Shown here: one piece after another, positions 21,707 to 32,999 of the stretch
How positions within the stretch are numbered: the first letter of the stretch is position 1
How the letters are laid out: every line of letters starts with the position of its first letter
NCBI GenBank assembly: GCA_032622095.1
Contig: CP136069.1
Span: 81,862,958 to 81,926,957, forward strand
Reading direction: 5' to 3'
From: Siphonodentalium dalli
Lineage: Eukaryota > Mollusca > Scaphopoda > Gadilida > Siphonodentaliidae
DNA length: 64,000 nucleotides
Notes under the pieces: generated by a model
Seen by the model: only the letters and a program-made list of their open reading frames with translations
What the model was told of the DNA's origin: nothing
The model's database searches: none
Position numbers and translations under genes: made by a program

Positions 21707-23323
21707 GTAAGTATTCGTCCCCGACAATGCCATGTTTTGGGATCAGAGCTGTTCACGGATTTTCCGTGAGACTCCCGGATTGCCACGGCAATTCCGCAAA
21801 CACGGATAACCCCCAATTTCTCCCGGATTCATCAAAACCCCGCATTGAAAATCCCAAACGAAGTTTTTTATTTTTTAAATTCGTGCATATCCGGGAATTC
21901 CCCAAATTACAGTGACTTCCTTATTTCCGGTACCGTAAATAACCACACATTGATGACATTCACAGATTGTACCGTCGGTAACTTTGATGTTCCCTCTGAT
22001 TGAAGACTTATATTAATTGATTTTCACACCCTGGTGAAGCCACACCTATAAAGGTGTGTTGTTATAGTATACAATACGTATAATCACAAGTTTGCAGCTG
22101 TATTGTAAGGCCCCATTGATGCAAATTTCTTAGTTACGGATTAGTCACAATGGTATGCATTACGATGGAATGTGTCCATGATTTCGTTTGCGGGTAAAAC
22201 TGTAAGACGGGTCATTTTGTACAATCGATTTCACGCATACATGTCCGGTTGAAACCTGGGTAACTCGTGTTCGTTTTAACTTATTTTAAACAATGTTTCT
22301 GCTTCTTAAAATTAGTTATTAAATGGTTGAATGTGTGCATTTCTTTTGGGGGTTAAACCGTAAGACGAGTCCACTTTGTAGTTTATTCCGAATTATACTT
22401 TCGGTTTCGCGCTTATCCGGCTGTATCCGGTGGAATTCTGAGAATTTTTACTTAGTTTATACGAAGTGTCTGCTTCTTTCTCTTCAAGAAAAGGTGGTAT
22501 CTCCCACTCACAGCAGCTCTATTACAACTACCAACAGGACAATCATTACCATTTTATTTAGGTCTATATATTTATAAAATAAACACAAATAGAAACTCAA
22601 AAAAACTATATAATATTCTGTATGTATTCTTTCATATATGTGCATCTCCCATAGGGAGCCTCGCATATATAAGAGAATGCACTGGCATAGGGTTTTTTAA
22701 TGCTGCACCAGTGCAGCTCCCGTCATGAAAGTGTTATCTGACAATGGCGAGAACTTAACTTGAAGCCATGAGGCTTTAACTCTTCAGTTTAGAACATTTC
22801 TGGTATCTTTTCTGCTTGCAAAACTGGCACTTCATGGTGAATATTTAGTTGAAATCTGGTAATTTTGGCATTAGCTAATCTTGGTAGACCCCTGCAAATA
22901 TTCAATAATCATTTTGTTATTCAATTCGAACTTGATATTTGATTGGAATTCGATTCGACTTTGAAACAACAAATTGTAATTTTGAATACACCAAACCAGT
23001 GAATGCAGCCGTAATGCAGTTGTCGGTAATATTTTAACATTCCCAACTACTGCGAAGTATAAAAAGTAGATACACTTGCAAATATTCCCTCACAATCACA
23101 AAAATGGGAAACATATCTTTACCTTATCATTTCAGCGAGCAATATTTATGAAATATTCGATTCAATATTTGATTCGTTTTCAAATTTGTTGAGAGCTATT
23201 CGGTTCGAAATTCTATTCAATTAAAAACCCACTATTCGCAGGGACCTCTTGGTTATTTAACTCATATCCACTTTTAAAATAAATGTCATTCCAGCTAAAA
23301 TTTTATAAATCAACGCCTTTCAG
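21707..23323. other. Intron H-I: tandem-like repeat and TTAA-MITE hairpin
   Basis: About 22140-22500 contains two diverged copies of a unit of about 190 bp ('gaatgtgt.cat.tcgtttg.gg', 'taaaac.gtaagacg.gtc'). 22628-22735 is the right half of the TTAA MITE family (tgtattctttcatata...ctcccgtcatgaaagtg). About 22880-23240 is AT-rich with TTCGAA/ATTCG motifs. No exon is seen. Confidence 0.55.
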
Positions 23324-23573
23324 GAAGATGTTCCAGTCACTGCCGCAGTCAGATATAGTTCATGTGATGTCAGCAGAGTTTGTTGACGTTCTTGATTCTC
23401 GAGTGCGTGTTGACCTAGTATTGACGATGGAGATTCTCTTCATTGTGAACATTGAGGACGATGCTCAGCAGCAGGCTCTGTGCCTGTCGGAGGTGTCGCA
23501 CAAGATCGACAATGATCAGCCAGGCCAGCTCGTCATTACACTCCATGACAGCATGCCCAAAATCTTGCTTGAG
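23324..23573 (+). CDS. VPS13B: VPS13B exon I (PH-like domain, first part)
   Basis: This 250-bp exon has acceptor cctttcag|G, donor GAG|gtagga and ends in phase 0. It encodes KMFQSLPQSDIVHVMSAEFV.., a strand-rich block around LTMEILFIVNIEDDAQQQAL, and ..GQLVITLHDSMPKILLE. The order 'V.MEILF(I/V)V...ED.QQQA' is characteristic of the VPS13B C-terminal PH-like domain, which helps place the protein on Golgi membranes. Confidence 0.95.
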
Positions 23574-24060
23574 GTAGGAAATTTAAAAAAAACTCATTTA
23601 AACCTAAAAAAAATTATATACACATAATTTGTACCAGGGAAATATAGGTCAACAAATAAACGAGATACCATTGTACAGAATTTATTATATGTGTTGACAA
23701 AGCTCATCAAATTTATCAAGAATTATCAGCTGTTATCAATTATCCACACAGACTTGAAACAAATGGCTTTTATTTTTACCATGTCAGGAATACTGGCCAT
23801 GCTTGAATGCTCTTCGTTGTTTCATGCTGAGGAAAATTCTGCCTTTATATTTTATCAATTCTATGACCTAAATAAGTCTTACCGGGACGTATAAAAGTAT
23901 TATTTTAATTTATTTATCTTTTTTGAATGCCGGAACTGGACTGTAAAATCATAGTGGTGAGTAGTACTAACTATAATTTTAAGGTTTCAAACCGTGCATT
24001 CTTTGGAAACATCCAGAGGTCAGGATGATGATTCTGGAGATGGGATGAGTTGGAGTCAAG
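23574..24060. other. Intron I-J, no gene seen
   Basis: AT-rich intron. The open frame at about 23691-23894 has no similarity I recognise and no exon signals in phase with its neighbours. Confidence 0.5.
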
Positions 24061-24412
24061 TCTGCAAATATTGTGTCTGTCATTTGCAGAATGACGTCTC
24101 AAGAGGTTGAATTTAGTGATGCTTTCCTGCACAGTGGGCCAGCATCACCAAATTCACCCTCTGGGGACCTCATTCTGATTAAGCCTCATCTTCTGGGAAG
24201 TATCTATAGTCTCAAATTAACATTGTTTTTAGTTAACTTTTCCCTTCTGGGAAGTTTCTATATCCCCTAATTTGCAGAAGATAAAATGCATAATCGAGTC
24301 GACAAATGAGTGAACATTGCCAATTTCAACTGGGGAACTTCAATCTGATCCTAGATCTCCCATAGGCCTAAGCGGAATGAGGTTCCCAGAGGGTGAATTT
24401 GATGATTCTGTT
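24061..24412. mobile_element. GAATGAGGTC-palindrome MITE, 3' truncated
   Basis: Left tip AAGTCTGCAAATATTGTGTC, full first hairpin (about 24087-24178), full spacer, and the first arm of the second hairpin ending at gaatttgatgattctg. It is then cut by a TTAA-type MITE at about 24459. Confidence 0.8.
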
Positions 24413-24458
24413 GGTATTAATAGACCTGAACTAAATGCTGAAGATTATGAGTTGCATA

Positions 24459-24628
24459 ACCCTTTCTATACTGAATGGATTATCCCATTCAGTTATAAAA
24501 GTATGCATTGGAACAGTCTATTATTCATTTGGAGGGGTGTTCAGGTAACAAAATCTGATAAATAGATAAAACAATAGCAGACAGAAGGGAATTAATTGTC
24601 AATGAGTCTTTACTATAGAAAGGGTTAA
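24459..24628. mobile_element. TTAA-type MITE family 2, short copy
   Basis: AACCCTTTCTATACTGAATG at the left, ..TTTACTATAGAAAGGGTTAA at the right, with the inner 'gttataaaagtatgcattgg', 'ggaggggtgttcagg' modules. The ends are inverted repeats. It lies about 35 bp before the exon J acceptor. Confidence 0.7.
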
Positions 24629-24663
24629 TTATCCTTTTTATCTTATTTTTTTTTTATCTACAG

Positions 24664-24942
24664 ACTAAAGGAAGTGGTTCAGAGAGCGAGGAGAAGATAG
24701 CGAGAATTAACGCATACATCGATAGTGCTGTGATCTACCCGTCTGAATGTCAAACTGACGATAAGGGATCAAAGAAAGGAGCTAACATTCCAAATCAACC
24801 TGTCAAGTCACATTCCTGCCATGTGCCAAGATACCAGTTCTTCGCAGATGAAAATTTGATCTCTTTATTTGAATCTTACTTGATTTTATGCCAAAATACC
24901 ATCAAATCAACAGGCTTCCCTCTTTTATCAAAGGGAAATTGA
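24664..24942 (+). CDS. VPS13B: VPS13B terminal exon J with stop
   Basis: This 279-bp last exon has acceptor tttttatctacag|ACT in phase 0 and a stop codon at 24940-24942. It encodes 92 residues: TKGSGSESEEKIARINAYID.., a lysine/proline-rich linker, and ..RYQFFADENLISLFESYLIL followed by ..IKSTGFP then a short tail. The RY.FF.DE....F...L..KN....GFP ending is the VPS13B C-terminal signature. The ten exons together encode about 1,130 residues, roughly the last quarter of the protein. No AATAAA is visible in the following several hundred bases, so the polyadenylation site is unassigned. Confidence 0.92.
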   Translation, partial: TKGSGSESEEKIARINAYIDSAVIYPSECQTDDKGSKKGANIPNQPVKSHSCHVPRYQFFADENLISLFESYLILCQNTIKSTGFPLLSKGN

Positions 24943-24959
24943 TGTTAAGGTTACATTAA

Positions 24960-25120
24960 TGCTCTAATTAATCGGAAATATGGCTTGTTGCCATTCATCG
25001 GAAAGCTCTCACTGAGAGCTTTCCGATGAATGCCAACAAGCCATATTTCTGACTAAATCCTGAAAAGTTACCCATAATTCTGCTGTGGTTAAGGAGTCGA
25101 TTATTTAGAGCATTACTGTA
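24960..25120. mobile_element. CAGTAATGCC-type MITE, near-complete
   Basis: Palindrome with arms gaaatatggcttgttgccat and its complement; right end gcattactgta. The left terminal arm is shortened. It lies immediately downstream of the VPS13B stop codon and so probably in the 3' UTR. Confidence 0.75.
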
Positions 25121-25657
25121 GGTTTAGGCCATGCTTCTGGAATATTTGGTATTCAATTCATTTCCTGTGTTTGATTTTAATTCAGTAAGAAATTTTTTAT
25201 TCAAAAATGTTTGAATATCTCAAATAAGAAATTTGTGCAATGAGTCAATGTATTCTGATGTAATAGGCTAGGAACCACAGGAGGCGGAGTGTCATCCGAT
25301 CACCGAGATTATTATCAATACTATTATTGAGGCACTGAACTATTCCCATATTAGAATCTGGATGTTGTCGATCTCTAACCCTGTGCCAATGCATAGGTCG
25401 CCTCGCATATACATGTATAAGAGAATGCATTGGCCTAAAAAAATTTTTTAGCAAAATTTCAAAGATTCAACATCCTTCAGACAACATTATTACTACTGAT
25501 TTATATTCCTATATGCTTAAATTTCAATTCCAGAACAGAACAAATCCTGTTTATAGACACAAATAGCCAGTCTGTGCTGCCTAGCCAATATGTCTGTTTT
25601 GAAAAACCATCAGTTTGTTCACTTACTGATCATGTGCTGTTTTTTTGTCCAAGCCTA
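25121..25657. other. Downstream of VPS13B, no gene seen
   Basis: AT-rich. About 25376-25436 is a fragment of the TTAA MITE hairpin (ctgtgccaatgcat...taagagaatgcattgg). Nothing else is recognised. Confidence 0.5.
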
Positions 25658-26086
25658 CAAATAATGTGTCTGTCATTAGCAGAATGAGGTCCCCAGAGGG
25701 TGAATTTAGTGACGATTGCCCACACTTAGGGCTAGCATCACCAAATTCACCCTATGGGAACCTCATTCTGCTTAGGTTTCAACTACTATGGAAGGCCTAG
25801 GATCAGATTGAAGTTCCCCAGTAGAAGTTGGTGATGTTCACCCATTATTCACCTCTATTATGCATTTAACTTCTGCAAATTATGGGAATTAGAAACTTCC
25901 CAGAAGGGAATAAATAACTAAAAACAATGTTAATTTGAAACTATAGATACTTCCCAGAAGATGAGGCCTAAACAGTATGAGGTCCACAGAGGGTGAATTT
26001 GGTGATGCTAGCCCGCTATGCGGGATAGCGTCACTAAATTCACCATCTGGGGACCTCATTCTGCAAATGACACACACTGTTTGCAG
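25658..26086. mobile_element. GAATGAGGTC-palindrome MITE, complete reference-like copy
   Basis: Left tip AAGCCTACAAATAATGTGTC and right tip GACACACACTGTTTGCAGGC are inverted. Hairpins are at about 25680-25772 and 25976-26066. The spacer includes cttcccagaagggaa and its partner cttcccagaagatgagg, giving a nested symmetric structure of about 430 bp. Confidence 0.85.
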
Positions 26087-26239
26087 GCTTTTTCGTCTAT
26101 CGATCTCTGTAACTTGATGTTATGTGTTATGGTAAATGTTAGGTGTTGGGCAAGTTTTAATATTTTATATGAGATTCAGCATGGCACCATTGATCAAATG
26201 CAAATTAATTCTTACTTTACTGAATACTCATTGATGAGT

Positions 26240-26320
26240 GATTCTCAATTGTTCAGATAATAAGTTCAACAAATAACCATTGGTAATTTGTTGAACTTAT
26301 TATCTGAACATTTCAAAGCA
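26240..26320. repeat. Hairpin GTTCAGATAATAAGTTCAAC
   Basis: The 24-bp arm and its complement flank 'ataaccattggtaat'. Related sequences occur at 10160-10235 and around 28390-28620. The following 26321-26711 is AT-rich without recognised content. Confidence 0.75.
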
Positions 26321-26714
26321 ATGCATATGAGTTGAAGACACCTGTCCGGAAACGCTCCTAGCAATTAATAGTGATTTTCTATCGATATTTTATTATTTAA
26401 TGCATTAATCAATTGGGACATTTTTTCATTACTATCTTTAGAATTTTTATTATAGTTATCCCGCATGCTACGCACCGAATGAACGCGAGCCGTAAAATGT
26501 CACAAATTTATTGTATGTATATTATACCAGAAAATTTTTAATAAAAATAAATATTAATTGATAGAAATGTTTCTGGACAGGCGGCTTCGATTGATATTTA
26601 TTTATACCCAGGAAACTATATAAAACTTATTATAGGAAGAGATATACCATCTTTAAGTGTTACTACAATTTAAATGTATGAGTCTGTTATACAACCCAAG
26701 TACATACAGTTTAA

Positions 26715-26970
26715 CCCTTCCATGGCTGGAGCTTCCTGAAATTTGCGAAAACCCTGTGCCAATTCATTCTCTTATATATGCGAGTCTCCCATAGGGAGAC
26801 TTGCATATATAAGAGAACACATTGGCCTAACAATATTTATCTTGACCTCGTAAGCCAGTGCATTCTCTTATTTATGCGAGGCTCCCTATGGGAGATTCGC
26901 ATATATAAGATAATGTTTTGGCACCTGGTCTTTAGTGCTGCACCAGCACCGCTCCCACCATGAAAGGGGT
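26715..26970. mobile_element. TTAA-flanked piggyBac-like MITE
   Basis: Left TTAA|CCCTTCCATGGCTGGAGC; right CACCATGAAAGGGG. Two hairpins (26763-26826 and 26858-26920) carry the atatatgcgag..cttgcatatata modules. The right TTAA has decayed to GTAA. Confidence 0.75.
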
Positions 26971-27679
26971 AAACAAAGAAAAGAAAACCTTTATTATTAT
27001 CAGAAATAATAAAAAGAAATTTCAAATACAAGTTGAAATGTGTCCAGCTAGATTTATGCCCAGCAGTGGACAGAGATTGTAGACATTTTTCACCAGAGTT
27101 ATGATCCTTTGTTGGAATTACCTGTGTGTATTTTTCCACACCCTAGCCTTGTTGAGGGGATAACAAAACAAACATTTCATCAAAACAAGCTTTTGTTGTT
27201 GTTGAAGGCCCATAGTGGTTTGAAGCTTGAAATTATACTTGCTTTCGGTCCGGACCAGTTCCGGTTATAAAACAGGTTGATAAACATGTTAATTTCTTTT
27301 TAGCAGAGTTTAGATGCCTCACACATAGCATTTAGAAAAGCTGATCCTGATTTTTCTTCAGAATAAAAAAAAAAAAATCGTTTCTTGTTGAGTGTATTCC
27401 TGATATGATAAAAAATATATAGTGTTGTCTCTCTTTTGTGTGAAAAATTGAAAATCGCTGGAAAATTTTATGAATTTTGCAAGTTTTGTTTAGAGATTAT
27501 AGAACTCGTTTGTATATTTATAAATCTATCTTATCACTGCTTCCAAATTACATATACATAAATTGGGGGGGGGGCCCTAGTCGATTGAGCCATGTCTGTA
27601 TAATTAGGCCAAGAGACCCTATCTTTATTCCATGGTACAAATAATCATTACACTTACCTGTAATCACTTCTATTCATAA
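26971..27679. other. Intergenic, no gene seen
   Basis: AT-rich sequence with homopolymer runs (poly-A near 27366, G run near 27567). Nothing recognisable. Confidence 0.5.
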
Positions 27680-27683
27680 TTAA

Positions 27684-27938
27684 CCCTTTCATGACTGGTG
27701 CTTCCTGAATTTTTGCGAAAACCATGTGCCAATGCATTCTCTTATATGTGCGAGTCGCCCATAGGGCACCTCGGATATATAAGAGAATGCATTGGCCTAA
27801 CAATATTTACCTTGACCTTGTAAACCAGTGCATACACTTATATATGCGAGGCTCCCTATGGGAGACTCGCATGTATAAGATAATGCTCTGGCACAGGATC
27901 TTTAATGCTGTACCAGCACAGCTCCCGTCATGAAATGG
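27684..27938. mobile_element. Complete TTAA-flanked piggyBac-like MITE, 255 bp
   Basis: TTAA at 27680-27683 and 27939-27942. The ends are CCCTTTCATGACTGG and the complement of TCCCGTCATGAAATGG. It has the same two-hairpin interior as the copies at 9853 and 26715. This is the cleanest copy of the family. Confidence 0.85.
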
Positions 27939-28109
27939 TTAATTTGTATAAATTCAATGGTGCCTTGCTGAGTTAAATTGTGATACAATATTGTGGTATT
28001 ATTTATTAATGGATACTTTTATTTATATAGGTTAAATACAGTATTTAAATAAATCAAAATGACTGAGATGTAACTGATAACGTGTTCTTCATTCTCTTTT
28101 GATACAGTA

Positions 28110-28325
28110 ATGCCCTAAGTAATTGACCCCTTAACCACAGCAGAATTATGGGTAATTGTTCAGGAATTGAATTGAATAATTCCAGAAGCATGGCCTAAAC
28201 CTACAGTAATGCTCTAAATAATCGACTCCTTAACCATAGCAGAATTATGGGTAACTTTTCAGGATTTAGTCGGAAATATGGCTTGTTGTCATTCATCGGA
28301 AAGCTCTCCCCGAGCATTACTGTAT
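28110..28325. mobile_element. Two overlapping CAGTAATGCC-type MITE pieces
   Basis: The first piece starts TACAGTAATGCCCTAAGTAA, runs about 75 bp and is broken. The second starts TACAGTAATGCTCTAAATAA at about 28203 and ends GAGCATTACTGTA after a lost right arm. One element probably inserted in another or a deletion joined two. Confidence 0.7.
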
Positions 28326-28347
28326 AACTCATCAAATCCCTACCCTT

Positions 28348-28775
28348 AACCCTTTCTATAGTAAACACTCATTGATGAGTAATTATCCCTTGGGAAATGT
28401 TCAGATGATAAGTTCAACAAACCCTGTGCCAATACATTCTCTTATATATGCGAGTCTCCCATAGGGTGCCTCTCATATATAAGAGAATACATTGGCCTAA
28501 CAATAATTATCTTGACCTCGTAAGCCAGGGCATTCTCGTATGTATGCGAGGCTTCCAATGGGAGACTCGCATATATAAGAGAATGTACTGGCACAGTTTG
28601 TTGAACTTATTATCTGAACGTTTCCCTCCAATATATCCTTTTGCACTTCAATTATATTTTCCCATGTCTGTTGTTTGTTTTTATTACCTGAACATCCCTC
28701 CAAACGAATAATAGACCATTCCAATGTATACTTTTATAACTTAATGGGAGAATCAATTCATTATAGGAAGGGTTA
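28348..28775. mobile_element. TTAA MITE family 2 with TTAA-family-1 hairpins nested inside
   Basis: Outer ends TTAACCCTTTCTATAGTAAA and ..TTATAGGAAGGGTTAA. Inside are gttcagatgataagttcaac and its complement at about 28603-28618, and between them the two hairpins of family 1 (28425-28596). One family has inserted into, or been captured by, the other. Confidence 0.7.
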
Positions 28776-28858
28776 AAGGCATGTAAGACCTTCACAGTGG
28801 ATGCATGTGCAAAAACTAATAAAAGTCTGTAAATCATCAACAAGAAGACTATGGACAA

Positions 28859-29283
28859 GCCTGCAAATTGTGTGTCTGTCATTAGCAGACTCAGGTCCCC
28901 AGAGGGTGAAGTTAGTGATGCTATCCCACCCGACAGGCTAGCATCACCAGATTCACCCTCTGGGAACCTCATTCTGCTTAGGCTTCAACTGCTATGGGAG
29001 ACCTAGGATCAGATTGAAGTTCCCTAGTTATAGTTGGTGATGTTCACCCATTGGACACCTCGATTATGCATTTTCTCTTCTGCAAATTAGGGGATATAGA
29101 AACTTCCCAGATGAGAAAAAATTATTAAAAATGTTAGTTTGAGACTATAGATAATTCCCAGAATATGAGGCCTGAGCAGAATTAGGTCCCCAGAGAGTGA
29201 ATCCCGCACAGTGTGCTAGCATCACTAAATTCACCCTCTGTGGACCTCATTCTGCAAATTTTCAGAGAGCATTTGCAGGCTTG
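28859..29283. mobile_element. GAATGAGGTC-palindrome MITE, near-complete
   Basis: Left tip AAGCCTGCAAATTGTGTGTC, first hairpin 28887-28979, spacer, second hairpin about 29176-29255 with a shortened left arm, right tip GCATTTGCAGGCTT. Confidence 0.8.
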
Positions 29284-29324
29284 AACATGGAAAATAGATA
29301 AAATCTGTTTCTATGTTTATTATT

Positions 29325-29700
29325 GACTAGCTGATGTGACCGACTTCATCTGGGCTATTTAGGGATATGTATATAGTACATATAGGTGTATAATCTAAGG
29401 CACGAAGGACATGGTCGCATGTGAAATTGGACCCACCAATATTTTGCCCGGGATCAAAATAGGCCTACATACCAAATTTGAGTCGGATCGGTCGACTTCC
29501 ATAAACATGCCTATATGAGTGTTTATGAGCAAGGTCAAGGACATGTTCGCACATGAAATTGGACCTGCCCCTGTTGTTCCCCGGATCAAAGTAGGTCTAC
29601 ATACCAAATTTGAGTCGGATCGGTAGAGCAGTTTTCGAGTCTGTAACACATACATGCATACATACACACACACACACGCAGAAGTTCCAAAATATATAAT
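29325..29700. mobile_element. Dispersed repeat, 'GACTTCATCTGGGCT' type
   Basis: It begins ctagctgatgtgaccgactt and ends with a CA-rich tail and ..ccaaaatatataatagatg. It shares its head and tail with the copies at 37498, 47490 and 57018. The interior has two diverged units ('catgtgaaattggacc', 'ccaaatttgagtcggatcgg'). The family is unassigned; the microsatellite tail resembles that of SINE or Penelope-like elements. Confidence 0.6.
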
Positions 29701-30077
29701 AGATGACTCTCCAATAATGATATTTTGCTTGTTGAAACTATTGTTATGTAATAATTACTGTTATAGCGCCAGTAACTTTATTAAAAAAAAATCATTGAGG
29801 ACGATTGAAGTTCAAAAGTATTGGTAGAAAATCTTGTGTTTTGTGGAACATTTTAATGTTCTGACTGTTCAAAGATATACCTTCAAGATTTTACTAATTT
29901 TGATCATTTGTTAGTCGGAAAAACGACAGTAATGATCTCTCATTATCCAAGAGTTAGTTATAATGAACTTGAGGACATATACAATCTATTTTTTTCAATG
30001 TTTTTCTCGTGATAATGGTTTTATTGACTTTTATGGTTTTTCATATGCACTGACAGTGAAGGCCTTACATGCCTTTA

Positions 30078-30543
30078 AAGGCCCACTTAATTTTCGAGTC
30101 ACCGATTATTATTTTTTATAGTGACTTGATATACGGTTTTAATAACAATCTATGCCATAAAATATTATTAAAATACTATAATTCATCACTATTTGAAACA
30201 TCTGTGTCTCAGAAGATGCCCACAGAGAAATAGAAAACTGCCGAAGACTTCCCCCACCCTCTGGCACCCAGAATGCAACATAATTCAAACTTTTTAAATG
30301 GAAGGGGAACAATTCTATCTTTAATATATAGAGTTATTCCCCCTGCATTGAAAATAATACTGATTTTTACTTCAATCTTGATGACAAAACGCGTTGGCAA
30401 CTCAACAAAAACAACATGTCCATAGTTTATTACACCGGATAAGTTGATAATACAATGTTTTGGAGCTTCCTCTTTCAAATGGTATATAATATGACATATA
30501 TTTTATATAATGTGATCTGGGGTTTGAAAATTAAGTGGGCCTT
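30078..30543. mobile_element. Complete AAGGCCC-type MITE, 466 bp, TA TSD
   Basis: Ends AAGGCCCACTTAATTTTC and its complement, flanked by TA (30076-30077 and 30544-30545). The interior is not palindromic and has no transposase. It serves as the reference for the fragments at 16572 and 45877/47246. 29701-30075 shows nothing recognised. Confidence 0.8.
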
Positions 30544-30673
30544 TACTAACTTCTTTATAGCTCCAAATAATTAGATATTCATATTATGTATCATTGGATA
30601 GAACATGAATGCCAGCATTATTTGATGGGGGGACTGAAAATTGTTCTGAAACAGATACCAGGCTTAATGTCAA

Positions 30674-30922
30674 GCCTGGAAATAGTGTATCTGTCATTTG
30701 TGAAAATAAAATGCATAATCTAAGTGACTAATGGGTGAAAATCACCAAATTCAACTGGAGAACTTCAATCTGATCCTTAGGTCTCCCATATCATTTGAGG
30801 TCCAAGTAAAATGAGGTTTCCAGAGGGTGAATTTGGCGACACTAGCCAGTTGTGTGGGATAGTGTCACTAAATTCACCCTCTCGGGACCTCATTCTGCAA
30901 ATGACAGTGACACACAGGCTAT
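30674..30922. mobile_element. GAATGAGGTC MITE with internal deletion
   Basis: Left tip AAGCCTGGAAATAGTGTATC joins directly to the spacer (aaaataaaatgcataatc), so the first hairpin is lost. The second hairpin (about 30808-30898) and a decayed right tip are present. Confidence 0.75.
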
Positions 30923-31739
30923 ATTATGATTTCCCCAAGCAATGTTTTAGCAGCAATGCTGCATATACCCTGTAATGATTATGGCATTGATAGTTGGAAT
31001 ACAAACTGAATAGTTGAAGCTCATAAAAGCTATATAATCAAATAAGACTGGTACCATAATACAGCTCTAAATCATTTAGTAGCGCTAAAAGGAAATGAAA
31101 TGTCTAGCCTGGTAGGAGGTAGATCGAGGGACTAATTAGCATTCCTCTGGTCCATGTAACCAACTACACACTGCTAACATATTTATTTGGAGGATAACGT
31201 ACAAACGATAAAAATTTATACTAATAAAATAATCAAATCTAGTGATGATAGTGTATCTATTTCTGGCAAGTTTAATATTAATTCCAGGATATAAAATAGT
31301 AGGTATGAATCGAGAACATCTGTCCGGAAAAGCTTCTATCAATATTTGTATTTATTATTGTTCACCTATAATACGGACTGTATATAGTGTGATTTTAACA
31401 CTGCTGCAAACACCAATGATAGTTGACAAAAGGCCGAAGATTCGAGGTAAATACTAACCTTGCATCCAGGCGGTCAAAGGGGCTATTTTTTTAGAACAGG
31501 CCTGAACGTTGGAAGAGGGAGAACTCTATCTTGTTAGCACCTTAGCAATATGTCTGTTTGACTCCAATAATTCGCTTGATGTATCAGAAATAACCCACTT
31601 TACAAATAATATACAAATTCTTCAGTTTTGTATGTGCTTTATTCGCCAAAATAGGTATTTGTAGTCATGAAATCTGAGTTACATAAAACTTATGTTCTTG
31701 TAATGTTGTAATTGTGGGAGAGAGCTATAACACCATTAG
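30923..31739. other. Intergenic, no gene seen
   Basis: AT-rich sequence with short ORFs only. None has a codon pattern or motif I recognise. Confidence 0.45.
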
Positions 31740-31965
31740 TCCAGGAAATATTGGTCGACCTTTGTCCTTTGTGCCCCAGGACTGATAGTACAGCGGCCAA
31801 AAGTGGTCGGGTACCCCTACCCACGGTAGAACAAGTTAAAACATATACTGTAGACGAAAATGATAGTGAAAAATAACGGAATTGGTGGTGGCTATTCTCA
31901 AATCGACGATGAACGATACCCACCAGTGACTTTTCCCAGAAATTAACGATTTTGGTAAAGTGAGC
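31740..31965. repeat. Inverted repeat partner of 38455-38685
   Basis: Contains ggtacccctacccacggtag, gaaaaataacggaattggtg and cccaccagtgacttttccc. All recur in reverse complement at 38455-38685. The pair brackets about 6.5 kb. Confidence 0.75.
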
Positions 31966-32999
31966 ACTGCGGTTATGTCCTAAGTTATTAGCCCACATTG
32001 TAGGCGTCAAAATGACTACAGCATACCATAGCTGTACCTGATATGCAAGAAGTGTTGGTTAATTTGGATTTTCGTGCCATTTGGAGCCGAAACATTTATT
32101 TTTTGTTGAAAAATAGCTCTTTTTCAAAAAAATTATATTTTTCGAACATTATCATTCAAACGTATATTGCAATAATATTGAAATATTTAGGTCATATGGT
32201 GTAGTAGTTATCTAACAAGCATATGAAGAAAGAAGTTAACAAAAAATTTGAACGGTTTGCGATAATGACATTACAAACATTTTCGAATTGATCTGTATGG
32301 GACCCAATATGAATCTTGTACTGAAAGTGTTGTCCAGATATGCCGTTTAATCGATTACAGATTTATTCAGGCTTTCAGACCCCCAGTTACAACAACAACA
32401 ATTATTTTATTGATAACAGTTAATTTTGCATGCATTAACATCGATGTTAAGTACTAAAACCTTTGTTATAAACAATACGTGACCAACTATATAATTCATA
32501 TGGCTCAGTAGTTATCTGGACATCACAAGTAGAAAGAATTTGACAGAAATTGTCAACGGTTTTCAAGATATTGGAATTAGGTACCGCTCCCCCGGACGCG
32601 ATTTGGTAGAAAAACTACATATTTATGATAACAAGACAGACCTTTCTAAATTATTCTAATGAGCATCTAATCATTATTCGTGTGATGAAAACCTGATCCG
32701 TAGACACCGCGAGCCTGTTTTAGATGACCTCAGGTTTCCAATTAAACACCCAGTTACAACAACAACAACACAATATTTTATTTATGACATGTAATTTTAT
32801 ATTAACACATATCGATTTGAGCAACTGAAGTATTTGTTCTAAACGACACATAATATAGACTAACATAATCATACAGAACAAAATCATTGTTGCTCCCCGC
32901 CTTATTAGACGTCCTGAACACACCACGAACTGAACAAAATATTATCTCAGTATTAAGAATCATGCAATTATAAAGGACAATTACATAAGGAAATATACA
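31966..32999. repeat. Degenerate repeat of about 370 bp, two units
   Basis: 'ccagttacaacaacaacaa..attttattgat' occurs at about 32383 and about 32751. Phrases such as 'ggctcagtagttatctggac' and 'gtgtagtagttatctaacaa' also recur. Noncoding. Confidence 0.55.

Noticed and set aside
26778-28711. Several similar ORFs with MRVSHR... / ...YKRMHWPNN
   Set aside because: All are translations of the TTAA MITE hairpins (ctcttatatatgcgag...), recurring wherever that MITE occurs.
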